Source: Aquaticitalea lipolytica
GTDB lineage: Bacteria > Bacteroidota > Bacteroidia > Flavobacteriales > Flavobacteriaceae
Reading direction: 5' to 3'
Assembly: GCF_014641635.1 (NCBI RefSeq)
Contig: NZ_BMIC01000001.1
Span: 124,001 to 188,000 of the forward strand
DNA: 64,000 nucleotides
Under the pieces are notes generated by a model. The model did no database searches. It saw nothing but the letters and a program-made list of their open reading frames with translations, and was not told the origin of the DNA. The position numbers and the translations under genes are program-made. Shown in pieces: positions 25,270 through 36,067 of this stretch. Numbering within the stretch: position 1 is the stretch's first letter; every line of letters starts with the position of its first letter.

Positions 25270-28200
25270 TTATCTATAAAGGGTAAAATGCCCTACAAAA
25301 TCTCTATTATCGTTTGGATTATTAAGTCTAACCACATACCAGTAATCACCTGTAGGTAGTTCAGCATTATTGTATTTACCATCCCAATACTGACCTAGTC
25401 TATAAGTACCTACTTTACGTCCATATCTATCAAAAATATCGAACTCAAGGTTTGGATGATTTTCAGCACATCCAGGTCCCCATCCATCACTAATTCCGTC
25501 ACCATTTGGTGTAAAGTAATCTGGAAGACAGATATCAATAAACTCAAAGTATCTAGTAGCTACTGCAACACAACCACTACTATCAGTAACTGTAACTGTA
25601 TAGTCTCCAGAATGCGTAATAATAAACGTGTTAACATCACCATAATCCTCACCATTTAATGTGTATTGATAACCACCTGTACCACCTGTAGCAATTGCTA
25701 TTATCTCATTTAAACCTCCATCATTTAATACAAGTGATAATGGTTGAAACTGTAATATGTCGAAACTATTTGTTCTTTGAATACAACCATTAGTATGTCT
25801 TACATCTATATAATGACCTATACCAGCAACTACGTTTGTAAATATGTTACTTGTTTGATAAGGACCACCATTTAATGAATAATCTAAATCTGATGGATCT
25901 GTTATACTATCATCAACTGTAACTGTTACAATATTACTAGTAAGGTTATTATCACAAACATATTCAACATTAGCTATCGGGTTTATTCTAACAGGATCTG
26001 GTAAAGTTATATTCCATTCTGATTCACACCCTTGACTATCACGTACAAATACACTATGATCTCCACCTGTTAAATCAGTAAAATCGAATTGTGTTTGACC
26101 TACTGCTCCTGTAGTATAAGGTCCATTATAGTCATCTATACTCACGCTATATGGAGAAGTTCCTCCAGAAATATCAATACTAAACTCTGCATTATTATCA
26201 CCTTCACAAACCTCAGCGTATATAGAGTTAGGCACTATTGTAATCATAACAGGAATAGGTTCTGTTATTGTAAAACTAAAAGTTACATAACAACCTAATT
26301 CATCTTGTACAATAGCATCATAATTTCCTGGAGCTAAGTTTTCAAAAATATTAGTTTCAAAAAATTGATTTAATTGAGGTGATATTGCATATTTAATAAT
26401 GCCTGTTCCACCTGTAGCAATAATCTCTACAGATCCATCATTAGTACCACTACATGAAACATTACTAACTATGTGATTTACATTTAATGCATTTGTAGGC
26501 TCAGTAATAGTAATTGGCGAGGTTGCAGTGTTACAATCTCCACTATCTACTCTTACTACGTATGTACCAGCAACAAGACCTGTGAAAACACCTGGACTAT
26601 TTTGAGTTGCAGGAATTGTATTGCCTAAAGTGTCTTGTAATGTATACACATAGTTTCCTAATCCACCTTGAGCAGTTGCATTAATAACTCCTGTGTTATC
26701 TCCAGTACAATTAATTGTCGGATTTGTAGATTCTAAATTAATTACTAAAGGAGGAAGAGCATCAATTGTAATCTCATTAGAAACATTTGAAATACATCCA
26801 TTTGCATCTCTAACATAATAATTATAAGTTCCTACTGGAACAGAGAATGTAGTAGAAGTTGTAAACGTTCCTAAAATAGTAGCAAAATTACTTGTGTTGC
26901 TATAAGTATATATTCCTGTACCTCCCGACGCACTTAATGTTAATGTTGCGTCAACTAAACAAGTTTGTGTTGATGCTGCTACCAAAGTTGCTTGAATTGG
27001 ACTCGGTTGATTTATAACAATATCTAACGAAGTCATACTACAGTTGTAGCCATCAGTTATAGTAACATTATATGTACCAGCTCCTAAACCACTAAATACA
27101 TTAGAATTTTGTGGACCTGATGAACTTACAGTAGGTGAAATTGTATTAAGTGTATAAGTATAATTACTTCCCTGACCTCCTGTAACGTTAGTAATAGTTA
27201 TTGTAGCGTTTTGGTCTGAAAAACAAGATAATAAAGTTGTGCTAGGAGTAAATGTTGCAGTTATTGGGTTAGGAATATTAAGAGTCACATTTGTTGAAAC
27301 TTCACATCCTTGTGCATCTCTTGCATTTACTGTATATGTACCAGCTGATAAGTTTGTAAATGTTCCATTTGGCGAATATCCAACTGTTGCAGCTCCTGTT
27401 AATTCATATTCATAAGTTCCCCAACCTCCACTAGCAATAGCAGTTATTGTTCCTAAATTGTCATCACAAGTTACATTTGATGTTTCTGTAGCTACAACTG
27501 ATAAAGGTTGTGCTGGTGATGAAATAATAACACTTGATGTAGCACTACAAAACGGAGTCGCAGTTTCAGTAATTACAACTGTAAAAGTACCAGATGTCAT
27601 TCCGTTAACTGTTTCTGGGTTTGTAGAGGTGTTAGCAGCTACAACACCAGTTACAGAAGTACCAAAACTATCAAACACCTCATAACTATATGGTCCAGAA
27701 TAACCACTAACATTTATTTCAAATGAGCCAGAATTATCACCAAAACAAGTAACACTACTTGGTAATGTAGTAAATGAAGGTGCTATTGCTGTAGGTAATG
27801 TTACTGTTACATCTTCAATACATAAAGTTACTGTATCTGTAATAGTAACTGTATATGTTCCTGAAGGCACACCAGAAAACACGTTTCCTGATAAACTTAT
27901 TGATGCAGGATTTGGGCTAATTGTATAAGCATAAGAACCTGAGCCTCCAAAACCTGTAATTGTTATTTCACCATCATCATTATTACACGTTGGTAACGCT
28001 GTTACTGAAGGCGTCAATCCTAAAGGAGGAGCTATAGTTACAGAAACAAGGTTACCACAACCATTTAAATCTCTTACTTCTACTGTATGTGTTCCAGATG
28101 ATAAATTAGATATACTAAATGGTAAAGTTTGTGTTTGAAACGCACCTCCATTAATACTAAAAGTATAAGGAGCTATTCCAGGTGTAGTTAAAGTTACATC

Positions 28201-31200
28201 AATAACAAAATTACCTTCAGTTGCTGTACATTGATTATTTACAACTGCATTAATTACTGGTTCTGCATCTTGGATAACATTTAAAACTGGTGTAGTTCTA
28301 ATACAACCATTTGCATCCATTACATGCACATAATAACTACCAGCATTAACATTAAATGTACTTGCACTAGACCATAATGGGTCTGTAGTTAAAGGTGGTG
28401 TTGCAGATGTTGTTAATTGATATAAATAAGGCGCAGTACCATTTGAAGCTATTGCACTTATAACTCCAGAATTTGGATTACAATTTGCATTTGCATCAAT
28501 AGTTGCACTAATACTTAAATCGACTGCAGACTCAGTAATTTCAAAAATTGCAGAAGCCGACATACATCCATTAAATGCTCCAGTTCCATTTTCTGTGAAA
28601 ACAATATAGTATTGACCAGGAGCTAATGTTCCAGGTATTGGTGTTGTTACAGTTTCTGGAACTCCAAAAGTCACAGGTAAATTTGTTGGACCATCAATTA
28701 ATACGTTAGTAAATGCAGTATATATTGCATAATCAACAGAAGTTGTTGTACTATCAAAGTTATCAATTGTAAACGTTACACTACCATTATTTTCTCCAAT
28801 ACACATTACATTATTTGGCTGTACTGCAGATGTTAATGTAGATGCTTGAGCTATAGGAGTATCTGCAGACTTTACAAAATAACAATCGGTTACTAAGTCA
28901 TGAACAACAAAAGTGTAAATAACTCCAGGTGTTAAATTTGTAAATGTTCTAGTATCTCCTCCAGGTATGTCTGGCGGATAATACGTTGAAGTATAAGGCA
29001 CTGTATTAAACTCTAAAATACCAAACTCGTAACTTCCGCTTCCTACTACAGAAATTGCAGTAACCTCAGCTACTCCACCAGAAGTACAATCTGGCGCTGT
29101 AGTATTTACATCAATTAATAAATCTGAAGGTGGTGAAGCAATTACTATTTGTTGAGACAAGCTACAACCATTAGCATCAATAACATTTACTGTATAAGTA
29201 CCAAAATTTATTATTGTAAATGTGTGATCTTCATTTGAAACCGCATTATATGGATTTCCAGGAATTACATCTCCAAAATTATTAGAAATAAAATATCTAA
29301 AGGGAGTTGTTCCTCCAGTAACATTTTCTACTGTTATTGACCCTAAACTAGTTCCTCCAGGATTACTACACGTAATATCAACTTTTGTTAAGTTGAATGC
29401 AATAGCATTTGGTTCTGTAATTATTATGGTTTCAACATCTGTACACGATTTTGAATCTGTTAATGTAATGGTATAGTCTCCAGCCGTTAAACCAGATGTT
29501 TGAGTGCCATAATCTGTTCCTGTTGTATTATTAAACACATTTATTACAAAAGGAGGTGTTCCTACTGTATTATTAATTGTAATTTGAATCGCTGCATTTG
29601 AGTCGCCATTACATAAAATTGGTTGTGTTTGTATTACAGATATTATTTCAGGTAAAGAAATAGCGCTAATTGTTTGCACTCCTGTTAAAGCGGTACAACC
29701 ATTAGCATCAGTTATTTGAAATTGAAATGTTCCAGATGTAGCAGTTGAATACGTAAATGTTGTTCCAGTTGCCCCTAACGAAGTATATCCTCCTCCATTA
29801 ATAGAAACAGCATAAGTAAATGGTGCTACACCTCCGGAAATTGTTCCAGTAATTATAGCGTCTGGAGATGCTGTACAATCTAAATCTTTTGTAATTACTG
29901 CACTAGCCGTAATTGCAGGCAATGGTGCAATTGAATAAGTTTCGCTATAAACACAATCGTTTTCATCTCTTACTTGAAATGTATACGTATTTGGTCCTAA
30001 TCCAGCAAAAACATTAGAAGTTTGATATGGTGTCGCTTCTGAGGCAGGAGCAGTAATTTGATATTCTAACACTCCAATACCACCTGTTGTTCCTGTGATT
30101 GTTATTGTTGTAGTGTTTGATGGACAAGATAATGGTGTATTGCTGAACATTAAATCTGTTGGTGGATTTAATGGATCAATAGTTATTGTATTTGCAATAA
30201 ATGTACAACCACTATTATCTCTAATTGTAATAGTGTATGTGCCACTGGTTAAATTTGTAAATGTGTTTCCAGCTTGAAAATTTACTCCATCAATACTATA
30301 AGTATATGGAGGATTACCTCCTGATACTCCAGAAACAGTAATTACTCCATTAGTAGTACATGTATAAGGTGTTGTTAATGTTGCAGTCCCAGTTATTGCT
30401 GGACTTGCAGTAATTGTTATTGTTTGAGGATCGGTTACACAAACAGAAGAACCTGTTGTATACTGAACTACAACATCATAATTACCTTCAGCAAGACCAG
30501 TAAATACTGGCGAACTAAAGAAGGTTACGCCTCCATCAATACTATAAAGTAAACTATTACCATTCGCAGATGTAACATTAATAGTAATTGAGCCAGAATT
30601 ACTTGCATCAGCACATAATATATTTGTAGATGTAATATTAAAGTCTGGCGCAGGTGAAACATCAACTGTTATTGATGTGCTTGCACTACAATTGTTAGAA
30701 TCTACTACTGTAATATCATATACACCAGGAGCTGTTACTATGTACTCAGGATTGGTTTGAAAAACAGTTGTACTATTTATAAAATAATAATATGGTGCTG
30801 TTCCTCCAACTGGATAAATTGTAATGACACCATCAGTACACGATAAAGGAGTTGTAAGTGCTGCAGTTACTGTTAATAATGGTGGCTCCACAATTGTAAT
30901 ATCTTCTGAATATGTACAACCATCTTCTGTTTCTACTATTGCAGTATAAGTGCCAGGATTTAAGTTAGCAAACGTATGATTATTAGCCACTATTGGTCCT
31001 ACACTATTTACTAATGTTGCACCACTATATAATGAAAATGTATACTGAGGATCAGCATCATTAGCAGCTAAATGTATACTTCCTTTATCATCATGACATA
31101 ATGGTTGTGTTACTATTGATGAAGCAGTAAAATTTCTCTCTCTTATTTGCACATCAGGCACAGTAAACACACATGGATTAGTAGGAATACCTATTTGTCT

Positions 31201-33498
31201 AATATAAACTGTATAAATACCAGGAGTTGAAATTGAAAACACATTACTAGCTTGGTAAGTTGTCCCATCTAAACTATATTCATAACCATTTGGCACATTA
31301 TTAACTGTTATACTTCCAGGAGTTGTACAAATGATATCTGAAGTTGTAACAGTTGGATTTAATATATTTTGATATACATTAAAATAGAACTGAACAAAAC
31401 ATCCTCCAGAATAGTTAATTGTTAATCTAAATTGCCCTGAAGTATTAGCATTAAAATTTGGTCCTGTTCCAACTTGATTCCAGGTACAAGCACTATTTTC
31501 ATTGGCACAATCGGAGTTTGCTACTGGTGCACAACTACCTTCATTAAGTTGTTCCCATATTATAGATGTTGCTCCAGAAATATTGGTTTGAATATTTCTT
31601 GAATCATTTGCTCCACATAAAAATATATTAGGCAATAATTTTCCGTCATTAGGACAGGTAACTACTTCATCAGCATAAGGAATTACTGGGTTTGTAATAT
31701 TAGCACCAAACAAAGTGACATTAAAAACTTGATCTGTTGACTGACAAGGAGCTGTAGCAGTATTATGAACATAATAAGTTCCAGCTGCAGATACTGTAAT
31801 TGTTTGAGTTGTTCCTATAACTGGAGTTCCTGTTGGACTCGTTGACCACGAATAAGAATCATAACCATTTCCTGCAGTTAATTGTATACTAGAACCACAA
31901 AGAACAACATTCTCTTCAAATGTACAGTCATCTAAATCTGCCAAAAAGTTTGTTGCTTGTGGCGTTAATAAACAACCTGTATTACTACTTACACTTGGGT
32001 CGTCTGTTATAACAAAGTTTGGATTTGTAACACCTTCATAAGTGGCATAAGCTTGATTATTTATAATATTAGAACATGCATCAGCTAACTGGTTACAGGT
32101 TTCTACTGTTCTTACTCTTATTATAATTTCATAAACTGGATCATTTTCTTCAACTAAATAATCTGCAATATCAAAAATAATTTCTCTTGTCCCAGGATTG
32201 TAACTAGCTACTGTAACACCTGCTGGTAAAACTAAATCTGTTGGGTAATTAAATACAATGTTTATAGGTAAAATATCTCTAATCTGAAAATTAGTAGTAT
32301 CATCGTTACCTGTATTCTGAAAGCCAATTATATAATTTAATGGTTGGTCAAGTCCAACTGTTTGGCCACCAATATTATTACCAGCATCATCTTCAACTAT
32401 TTTTGTTAAAACAATATTAGGCGCAATAATTTCAATAGCAAAAGCACTAAAATAAAAGTAATAGATATCTAAATTACTTCCTAGTCTAATAGTTGCTGAT
32501 GTAGCATTGTTAGCTATTAATGAGTTTCCAGGATTTGGCAAATTTAAAATACCAGAATCGAACCCTAAGGTGTTAGAACTATTAGGGTTTCTTAAGTTAA
32601 AAAGCTCTGGTGTATTTGTAACTGGATCGATAATTGAAACAGTACTATTAAAGAAATTATTGCCTGGTCGAATTACCGTACCTGCATTGTTTGTCGCACT
32701 AATTGTAGTTCCGTTAATTCTTAAATAATCTCCTGTATACTGTCTATCTCCTTCTATTGTACTAAAAGCAAATTTTGCTCTAACTGGTCCAACAGGAATT
32801 GTATTAAACCCTGAAATTGGTATTGTTTCATTTATTGTACTTGTGATTTTAGTAAAACCATCAAAAGATGTAATGTATTTAGCTGGTAAAACAGGATCTT
32901 CATATATAACAAAAAGCGACCAACCAGCTGAAAGTCCTTCAGCATTAGGTCTAGGACCAACCATTGATGAAATATTTGCAACAGTATATGTTCCTTCAGG
33001 ATTTGGTAATGAAGCAAGAATACTTGTTACATCATGGTAGTAAGCGTAAGTATTTGAATTATTATTATTTGCGGCATTTTGAAAATAAATTTGGGTTCCT
33101 GTAATATCAGTATATGTACCACCAGGAACTTTAAATTTAACATTTGAAATCGGATCTGCCCCATTAACAACAGCACTCCAATATAAACCAGCATAGACAA
33201 TTTGATAACAACTATCAGCACTTGGCACTTCTAAATCTGCACTACTAGAGTTAAAAGTTGTTGGATCTCCATCAATATCTACATGAACTGCCGCATTAAG
33301 GTTATCATTTGTAGCTGAACCATTGTAAGGATTTGAAACATGTATTCCCAAATTACTGTTTCCAATTAAAAGCATATCACCTTTAATTGCCTGATCATAC
33401 CTAGGTGTAAATGGCACAAGATTTTGAGCCACTGACTCAAAACTCATTACCAGTAGCATTACTACTAGGCTTATCGTAAAAAAAGTAGGTTTTTTCAT
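25270..33498 (-). CDS. sprB: Giant SprB-like gliding-motility adhesin, type-B T9SS cargo
   Basis: 2742 residues, signal peptide at about 1-24. An N-terminal part to about 500 resembles a surface domain with a DUF11-like module (VLTKIVEDDAG...GFQNTGNDDTTNFQIRD). Residues 600 to about 2600 are a long run of SprB-type beta repeats of roughly 75-85 residues, each with the pattern GG-x-x-PY-x-(Y/F)...L-x-x-GTYTV-x-V-x-D-x-x-GC. The last about 90 residues, from PDYFTPNGDGISDGW to GHFTLYR, are the gliding-motility-associated type-B sorting domain. Secreted through the outer membrane by T9SS and moved along the surface by the gliding motor. I use sprB by architecture; orthology to F. johnsoniae SprB is not proven. 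Confidence 0.88.
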   Translation of the reverse strand: MKKPTFFTISLVVMLLVMSFESVAQNLVPFTPRYDQAIKGDMLLIGNSNLGIHVSNPYNGSATNDNLNAAVHVDIDGDPTTFNSSSADLEVPSADSCYQIVYAGLYWSAVVNGADPISNVKFKVPGGTYTDITGTQIYFQNAANNNNSNTYAYYHDVTSILASLPNPEGTYTVANISSMVGPRPNAEGLSAGWSLFVIYEDPVLPAKYITSFDGFTKITSTINETIPISGFNTIPVGPVRAKFAFSTIEGDRQYTGDYLRINGTTISATNNAGTVIRPGNNFFNSTVSIIDPVTNTPELFNLRNPNSSNTLGFDSGILNLPNPGNSLIANNATSATIRLGSNLDIYYFYFSAFAIEIIAPNIVLTKIVEDDAGNNIGGQTVGLDQPLNYIIGFQNTGNDDTTNFQIRDILPINIVFNYPTDLVLPAGVTVASYNPGTREIIFDIADYLVEENDPVYEIIIRVRTVETCNQLADACSNIINNQAYATYEGVTNPNFVITDDPSVSSNTGCLLTPQATNFLADLDDCTFEENVVLCGSSIQLTAGNGYDSYSWSTSPTGTPVIGTTQTITVSAAGTYYVHNTATAPCQSTDQVFNVTLFGANITNPVIPYADEVVTCPNDGKLLPNIFLCGANDSRNIQTNISGATSIIWEQLNEGSCAPVANSDCANENSACTWNQVGTGPNFNANTSGQFRLTINYSGGCFVQFYFNVYQNILNPTVTTSDIICTTPGSITVNNVPNGYEYSLDGTTYQASNVFSISTPGIYTVYIRQIGIPTNPCVFTVPDVQIRERNFTASSIVTQPLCHDDKGSIHLAANDADPQYTFSLYSGATLVNSVGPIVANNHTFANLNPGTYTAIVETEDGCTYSEDITIVEPPLLTVTAALTTPLSCTDGVITIYPVGGTAPYYYFINSTTVFQTNPEYIVTAPGVYDITVVDSNNCSASTSITVDVSPAPDFNITSTNILCADASNSGSITINVTSANGNSLLYSIDGGVTFFSSPVFTGLAEGNYDVVVQYTTGSSVCVTDPQTITITASPAITGTATLTTPYTCTTNGVITVSGVSGGNPPYTYSIDGVNFQAGNTFTNLTSGTYTITIRDNSGCTFIANTITIDPLNPPTDLMFSNTPLSCPSNTTTITITGTTGGIGVLEYQITAPASEATPYQTSNVFAGLGPNTYTFQVRDENDCVYSETYSIAPLPAITASAVITKDLDCTASPDAIITGTISGGVAPFTYAVSINGGGYTSLGATGTTFTYSTATSGTFQFQITDANGCTALTGVQTISAISLPEIISVIQTQPILCNGDSNAAIQITINNTVGTPPFVINVFNNTTGTDYGTQTSGLTAGDYTITLTDSKSCTDVETIIITEPNAIAFNLTKVDITCSNPGGTSLGSITVENVTGGTTPFRYFISNNFGDVIPGNPYNAVSNEDHTFTIINFGTYTVNVIDANGCSLSQQIVIASPPSDLLIDVNTTAPDCTSGGVAEVTAISVVGSGSYEFGILEFNTVPYTSTYYPPDIPGGDTRTFTNLTPGVIYTFVVHDLVTDCYFVKSADTPIAQASTLTSAVQPNNVMCIGENNGSVTFTIDNFDSTTTSVDYAIYTAFTNVLIDGPTNLPVTFGVPETVTTPIPGTLAPGQYYIVFTENGTGAFNGCMSASAIFEITESAVDLSISATIDANANCNPNSGVISAIASNGTAPYLYQLTTSATPPLTTDPLWSSASTFNVNAGSYYVHVMDANGCIRTTPVLNVIQDAEPVINAVVNNQCTATEGNFVIDVTLTTPGIAPYTFSINGGAFQTQTLPFSISNLSSGTHTVEVRDLNGCGNLVSVTIAPPLGLTPSVTALPTCNNDDGEITITGFGGSGSYAYTISPNPASISLSGNVFSGVPSGTYTVTITDTVTLCIEDVTVTLPTAIAPSFTTLPSSVTCFGDNSGSFEINVSGYSGPYSYEVFDSFGTSVTGVVAANTSTNPETVNGMTSGTFTVVITETATPFCSATSSVIISSPAQPLSVVATETSNVTCDDNLGTITAIASGGWGTYEYELTGAATVGYSPNGTFTNLSAGTYTVNARDAQGCEVSTNVTLNIPNPITATFTPSTTLLSCFSDQNATITITNVTGGQGSNYTYTLNTISPTVSSSGPQNSNVFSGLGAGTYNVTITDGYNCSMTSLDIVINQPSPIQATLVAASTQTCLVDATLTLSASGGTGIYTYSNTSNFATILGTFTTSTTFSVPVGTYNYYVRDANGCISNVSNEITIDALPPLVINLESTNPTINCTGDNTGVINATAQGGLGNYVYTLQDTLGNTIPATQNSPGVFTGLVAGTYVVRVDSGDCNTATSPITITEPTNALNVNHIVSNVSCSGTNDGSVEIIATGGTGIIKYAISPQLNQFFETNIFENLAPGNYDAIVQDELGCYVTFSFTITEPIPVMITIVPNSIYAEVCEGDNNAEFSIDISGGTSPYSVSIDDYNGPYTTGAVGQTQFDFTDLTGGDHSVFVRDSQGCESEWNITLPDPVRINPIANVEYVCDNNLTSNIVTVTVDDSITDPSDLDYSLNGGPYQTSNIFTNVVAGIGHYIDVRHTNGCIQRTNSFDILQFQPLSLVLNDGGLNEIIAIATGGTGGYQYTLNGEDYGDVNTFIITHSGDYTVTVTDSSGCVAVATRYFEFIDICLPDYFTPNGDGISDGWGPGCAENHPNLEFDIFDRYGRKVGTYRLGQYWDGKYNNAELPTGDYWYVVRLNNPNDNRDFVGHFTLYR

Positions 33499-33567
33499 GA
33501 TATTATTTTTTTTTACTTTATTTCTAAATGAGGCGTTTAGAAATAAAACTTTACACTAACCATTTAT

Positions 33568-36066
33568 TTAATTTTCAATTTTAACTATTGACATTTTACT
33601 ATTATAAGGTTTACTACCTTTTGTTTTTAATACTTCGCTTGCTGCTTCTATACTATCAAATTTTTGATAATAGATGTAATATTTACTTGTATTTACATCA
33701 TAGAAAAAGTTTATATCATTACGTCCTGATGCCACTGCTTTTGTTAAAAAATCATCTCTTTTATCTTTGTCATTATGTACTGCAATAATTATATAGTATC
33801 CGTTTTCTACATTTTTAACATTTTTAAGGATTTGAATATTACCGCTTTGTTCTTCACCAAAATCAAAATCTTCAGCTTTTGGTGGCGTTGAACTTACTGT
33901 AGTATTTTGCTTTATAATATTTAATGCAGCTTTATCTTGTAAATATCTTTCTTCTTCATTATCAAAAGCAGCACGTTTAATTCTTCGTTTTCTCTCAAAC
34001 TCAGTATCGACTTTAATTTTTTCTAGACTGGTTGTTAAATTTGTTTTTGTTTGAATAGCATTTAACTGTTCAGCCTTTAATCTTTTAATAGTGTTTTTAT
34101 AGTATAAGCTTACTTCATCATTCTCAAGAGTAGCAATTCTTAAACGTTGCTCGTATAAGTCTTCTAATTCTTTAATATTTTCATCTCGAGTTTTTATAAT
34201 ATTATCTAACTCTAATTTTAAAGTTTCAATAGCATTATTTTCAGCCGTTAAACTCTTAAATGGTTTAGGCTCTAAATAGATTCCTTTTTCACTTAAATCG
34301 TTTTCTTCTTTTAAATCTTTAAGATCTTTATCCTTACTTGCAACAGCATCATTAAATTTTTTCAATAATGCACTTTGAGTTACATTAGCTTCTTCTGTTA
34401 GCTTAGCTAATGCGCTCATCGATTTTCCAATTTCATCTTTAGGATTTGAAACCAACTCTTCTTTAGCCTTTGCTTCTGCTTTTGCTTTATTCTCAGCATC
34501 TAATTTTGCTTGAGCTATAGCATCTTCTATTGCTTTAGCTTCTGCTAGTTTTGCTGCTTCTTGTGCTGCTTTTGCCTCTGCTTCAGCATTTGCTTTATTT
34601 TCTGCATCTATTTTTGCTTGAGCATCTGCTTCTGCTTTAGCTTTTGCCTCAGCTAGTTTAGCTGCTTCTTGCTCTGCTCTTGCTTTAGCTTCAGCCTTCG
34701 CTTTATTTTCAGCATCTAACTTAGCTTGTGCTTCTGTAGCTTCTTTTGCTTTAGCCTCAGCTAGTTTGGCTGCTTCTTGTTCAGCTTTCGCTTTTGCTTC
34801 TGCCTTAGCTCTATTTTCAGCTGCTATTTTTGCTTTTGCCTCGGCAACTTCTTTTGCTAACGCTTCTGCTGCTAACCTATCTGCTTCAGCTTTTGCTTTA
34901 TCTTCGGCTAATTTTGCAGCTGCTTTTTCTGCATCTGCCTTAGCCTTATTGTCGGCATCAATTTTTGCTTGGGCTGCTGCTGCTTCTTTAGCTTTTGCCT
35001 CAGCCAATTTAAGTGCTGCAGCTTCTGCTTTAGCTTCATTAGATAATTTTCTATTCGCTTCTGCTTTATCTTTATCTATATTTGAAGGCTTTACGCGCTT
35101 TTTATCAGTTGAAATAAGTGCGCTTATATCATCTTCTGCACTATAATAATAGTTGTCTCTATTCTTGAATTTATAGGCCAACGAAATTTCATGAGAAGGT
35201 CCAAAACCTGATATATCTCCAATAGCCTTTTCAAAATTGTATTCAATCAAAATTTGATTGGTTATATTAAGTCCTACACCACCAGATACTCCATATAAAT
35301 TACTATAACCAACTTGTGCCCAAATTCCTTTAGGAACTGTAACCATTGCTATTGCCGAAACAATTGTGTTATCTTTTTTAAACTCAGATTTTATTAATCC
35401 AGAAAACTTGGTGTCACTAAAAAAACCATAGCTATCAAAATAACCTGTATACATCATATGAGCTTGAATGCCTTGATCTGGGTTATCTTTTACCATTTCT
35501 GATGTGTTAAGATTATATAGAAAAAAATTATTTACAGAAACACCAAAATCTAAAAATGCAGTTCCAAAATTAATTCCTGGATTAGCGGTTAATAAAAAGT
35601 TTGAAGGAACATTATCTAAGGATGGATCTGGAGAATTGGTAATTACTCTTCCTTTATCAATTCCGCTTTTATAAGCACCTAAATTTATTCCGAAGGTTAG
35701 ATTATTATCATTATCTAATCTTGCATTGTAAGCAAAGTTTAAAACACCACCAAATGTTGTTAATACACCATAGTTTTGTTGAAATAATCCTACTCCAACA
35801 CCCATGTTTTCATTAAATCTGCCAGAATAACTTGCTAGGTAAGTTTGTGGAGCATCTTCAAATTGCACCCACTCTCTTTTATTTGTAAAACTTAAATATT
35901 TATTTTGTTGTCTAACAAAACTAAATGTAGGATTAATTGTGTACTGATTAAACTTTAATGAATTTCTTATTGGTAGGGCAAGTGAAACCACTCCATCATC
36001 TTCTTGAGAATAGAACATCTGTGTAAAACAGACAAAAAACACTATAGACAAAAGATGTTTTTTCAT
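33568..36066 (-). CDS. PorP/SprF barrel fused to Ala-rich coiled coil and SPOR-like domain
   Basis: 832 residues. Signal peptide, then a PorP/SprF-type barrel (about 25-300, opening LKFNQYTINPTFSF). Next is a long Ala/Lys/Glu-rich coiled coil (about 330-530) with 36-residue units beginning AEAKAKEATEAQAK, then a second charged coil (to about 730). The C-terminal 85 residues (GYYIIIAVHNDKDKRDDF...YYIYYQKFDSIEAASEVL) have the two-strand/helix rhythm of a SPOR peptidoglycan-binding domain. This predicts an outer-membrane protein tethered through a periplasmic coil to the wall. It lies 70 bp upstream of sprB. Confidence 0.82.
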   Translation of the reverse strand: MKKHLLSIVFFVCFTQMFYSQEDDGVVSLALPIRNSLKFNQYTINPTFSFVRQQNKYLSFTNKREWVQFEDAPQTYLASYSGRFNENMGVGVGLFQQNYGVLTTFGGVLNFAYNARLDNDNNLTFGINLGAYKSGIDKGRVITNSPDPSLDNVPSNFLLTANPGINFGTAFLDFGVSVNNFFLYNLNTSEMVKDNPDQGIQAHMMYTGYFDSYGFFSDTKFSGLIKSEFKKDNTIVSAIAMVTVPKGIWAQVGYSNLYGVSGGVGLNITNQILIEYNFEKAIGDISGFGPSHEISLAYKFKNRDNYYYSAEDDISALISTDKKRVKPSNIDKDKAEANRKLSNEAKAEAAALKLAEAKAKEAAAAQAKIDADNKAKADAEKAAAKLAEDKAKAEADRLAAEALAKEVAEAKAKIAAENRAKAEAKAKAEQEAAKLAEAKAKEATEAQAKLDAENKAKAEAKARAEQEAAKLAEAKAKAEADAQAKIDAENKANAEAEAKAAQEAAKLAEAKAIEDAIAQAKLDAENKAKAEAKAKEELVSNPKDEIGKSMSALAKLTEEANVTQSALLKKFNDAVASKDKDLKDLKEENDLSEKGIYLEPKPFKSLTAENNAIETLKLELDNIIKTRDENIKELEDLYEQRLRIATLENDEVSLYYKNTIKRLKAEQLNAIQTKTNLTTSLEKIKVDTEFERKRRIKRAAFDNEEERYLQDKAALNIIKQNTTVSSTPPKAEDFDFGEEQSGNIQILKNVKNVENGYYIIIAVHNDKDKRDDFLTKAVASGRNDINFFYDVNTSKYYIYYQKFDSIEAASEVLKTKGSKPYNSKMSIVKIEN
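34470..34990 (-). repeat. Tandem 108-bp (36-residue) Ala/Lys/Glu coding repeats
   Basis: Within the previous gene, consecutive units start AEAKAK and end EQEAAKL or AQEAAKL, with the centre LDAENKAKAEAKA repeated at a 36-residue period (108 bp). Boundaries are approximate. The period and composition are TolA-like. Direct DNA similarity between units makes copy number prone to change by recombination. Confidence 0.7.
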
Positions 36067-36067
36067 G

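Noticed and set aside
25456-33221. Several antisense frames within the sprB-like gene
   Set aside because: They are shadows of a repetitive, Thr/Val-rich coding sequence on the opposite strand and have no independent support.
34766-35146. Plus-strand Ala/Ser-rich frame of 126 codons
   Set aside because: It is the reverse complement of the Ala/Lys/Glu coiled-coil repeats and has no gene-like features.
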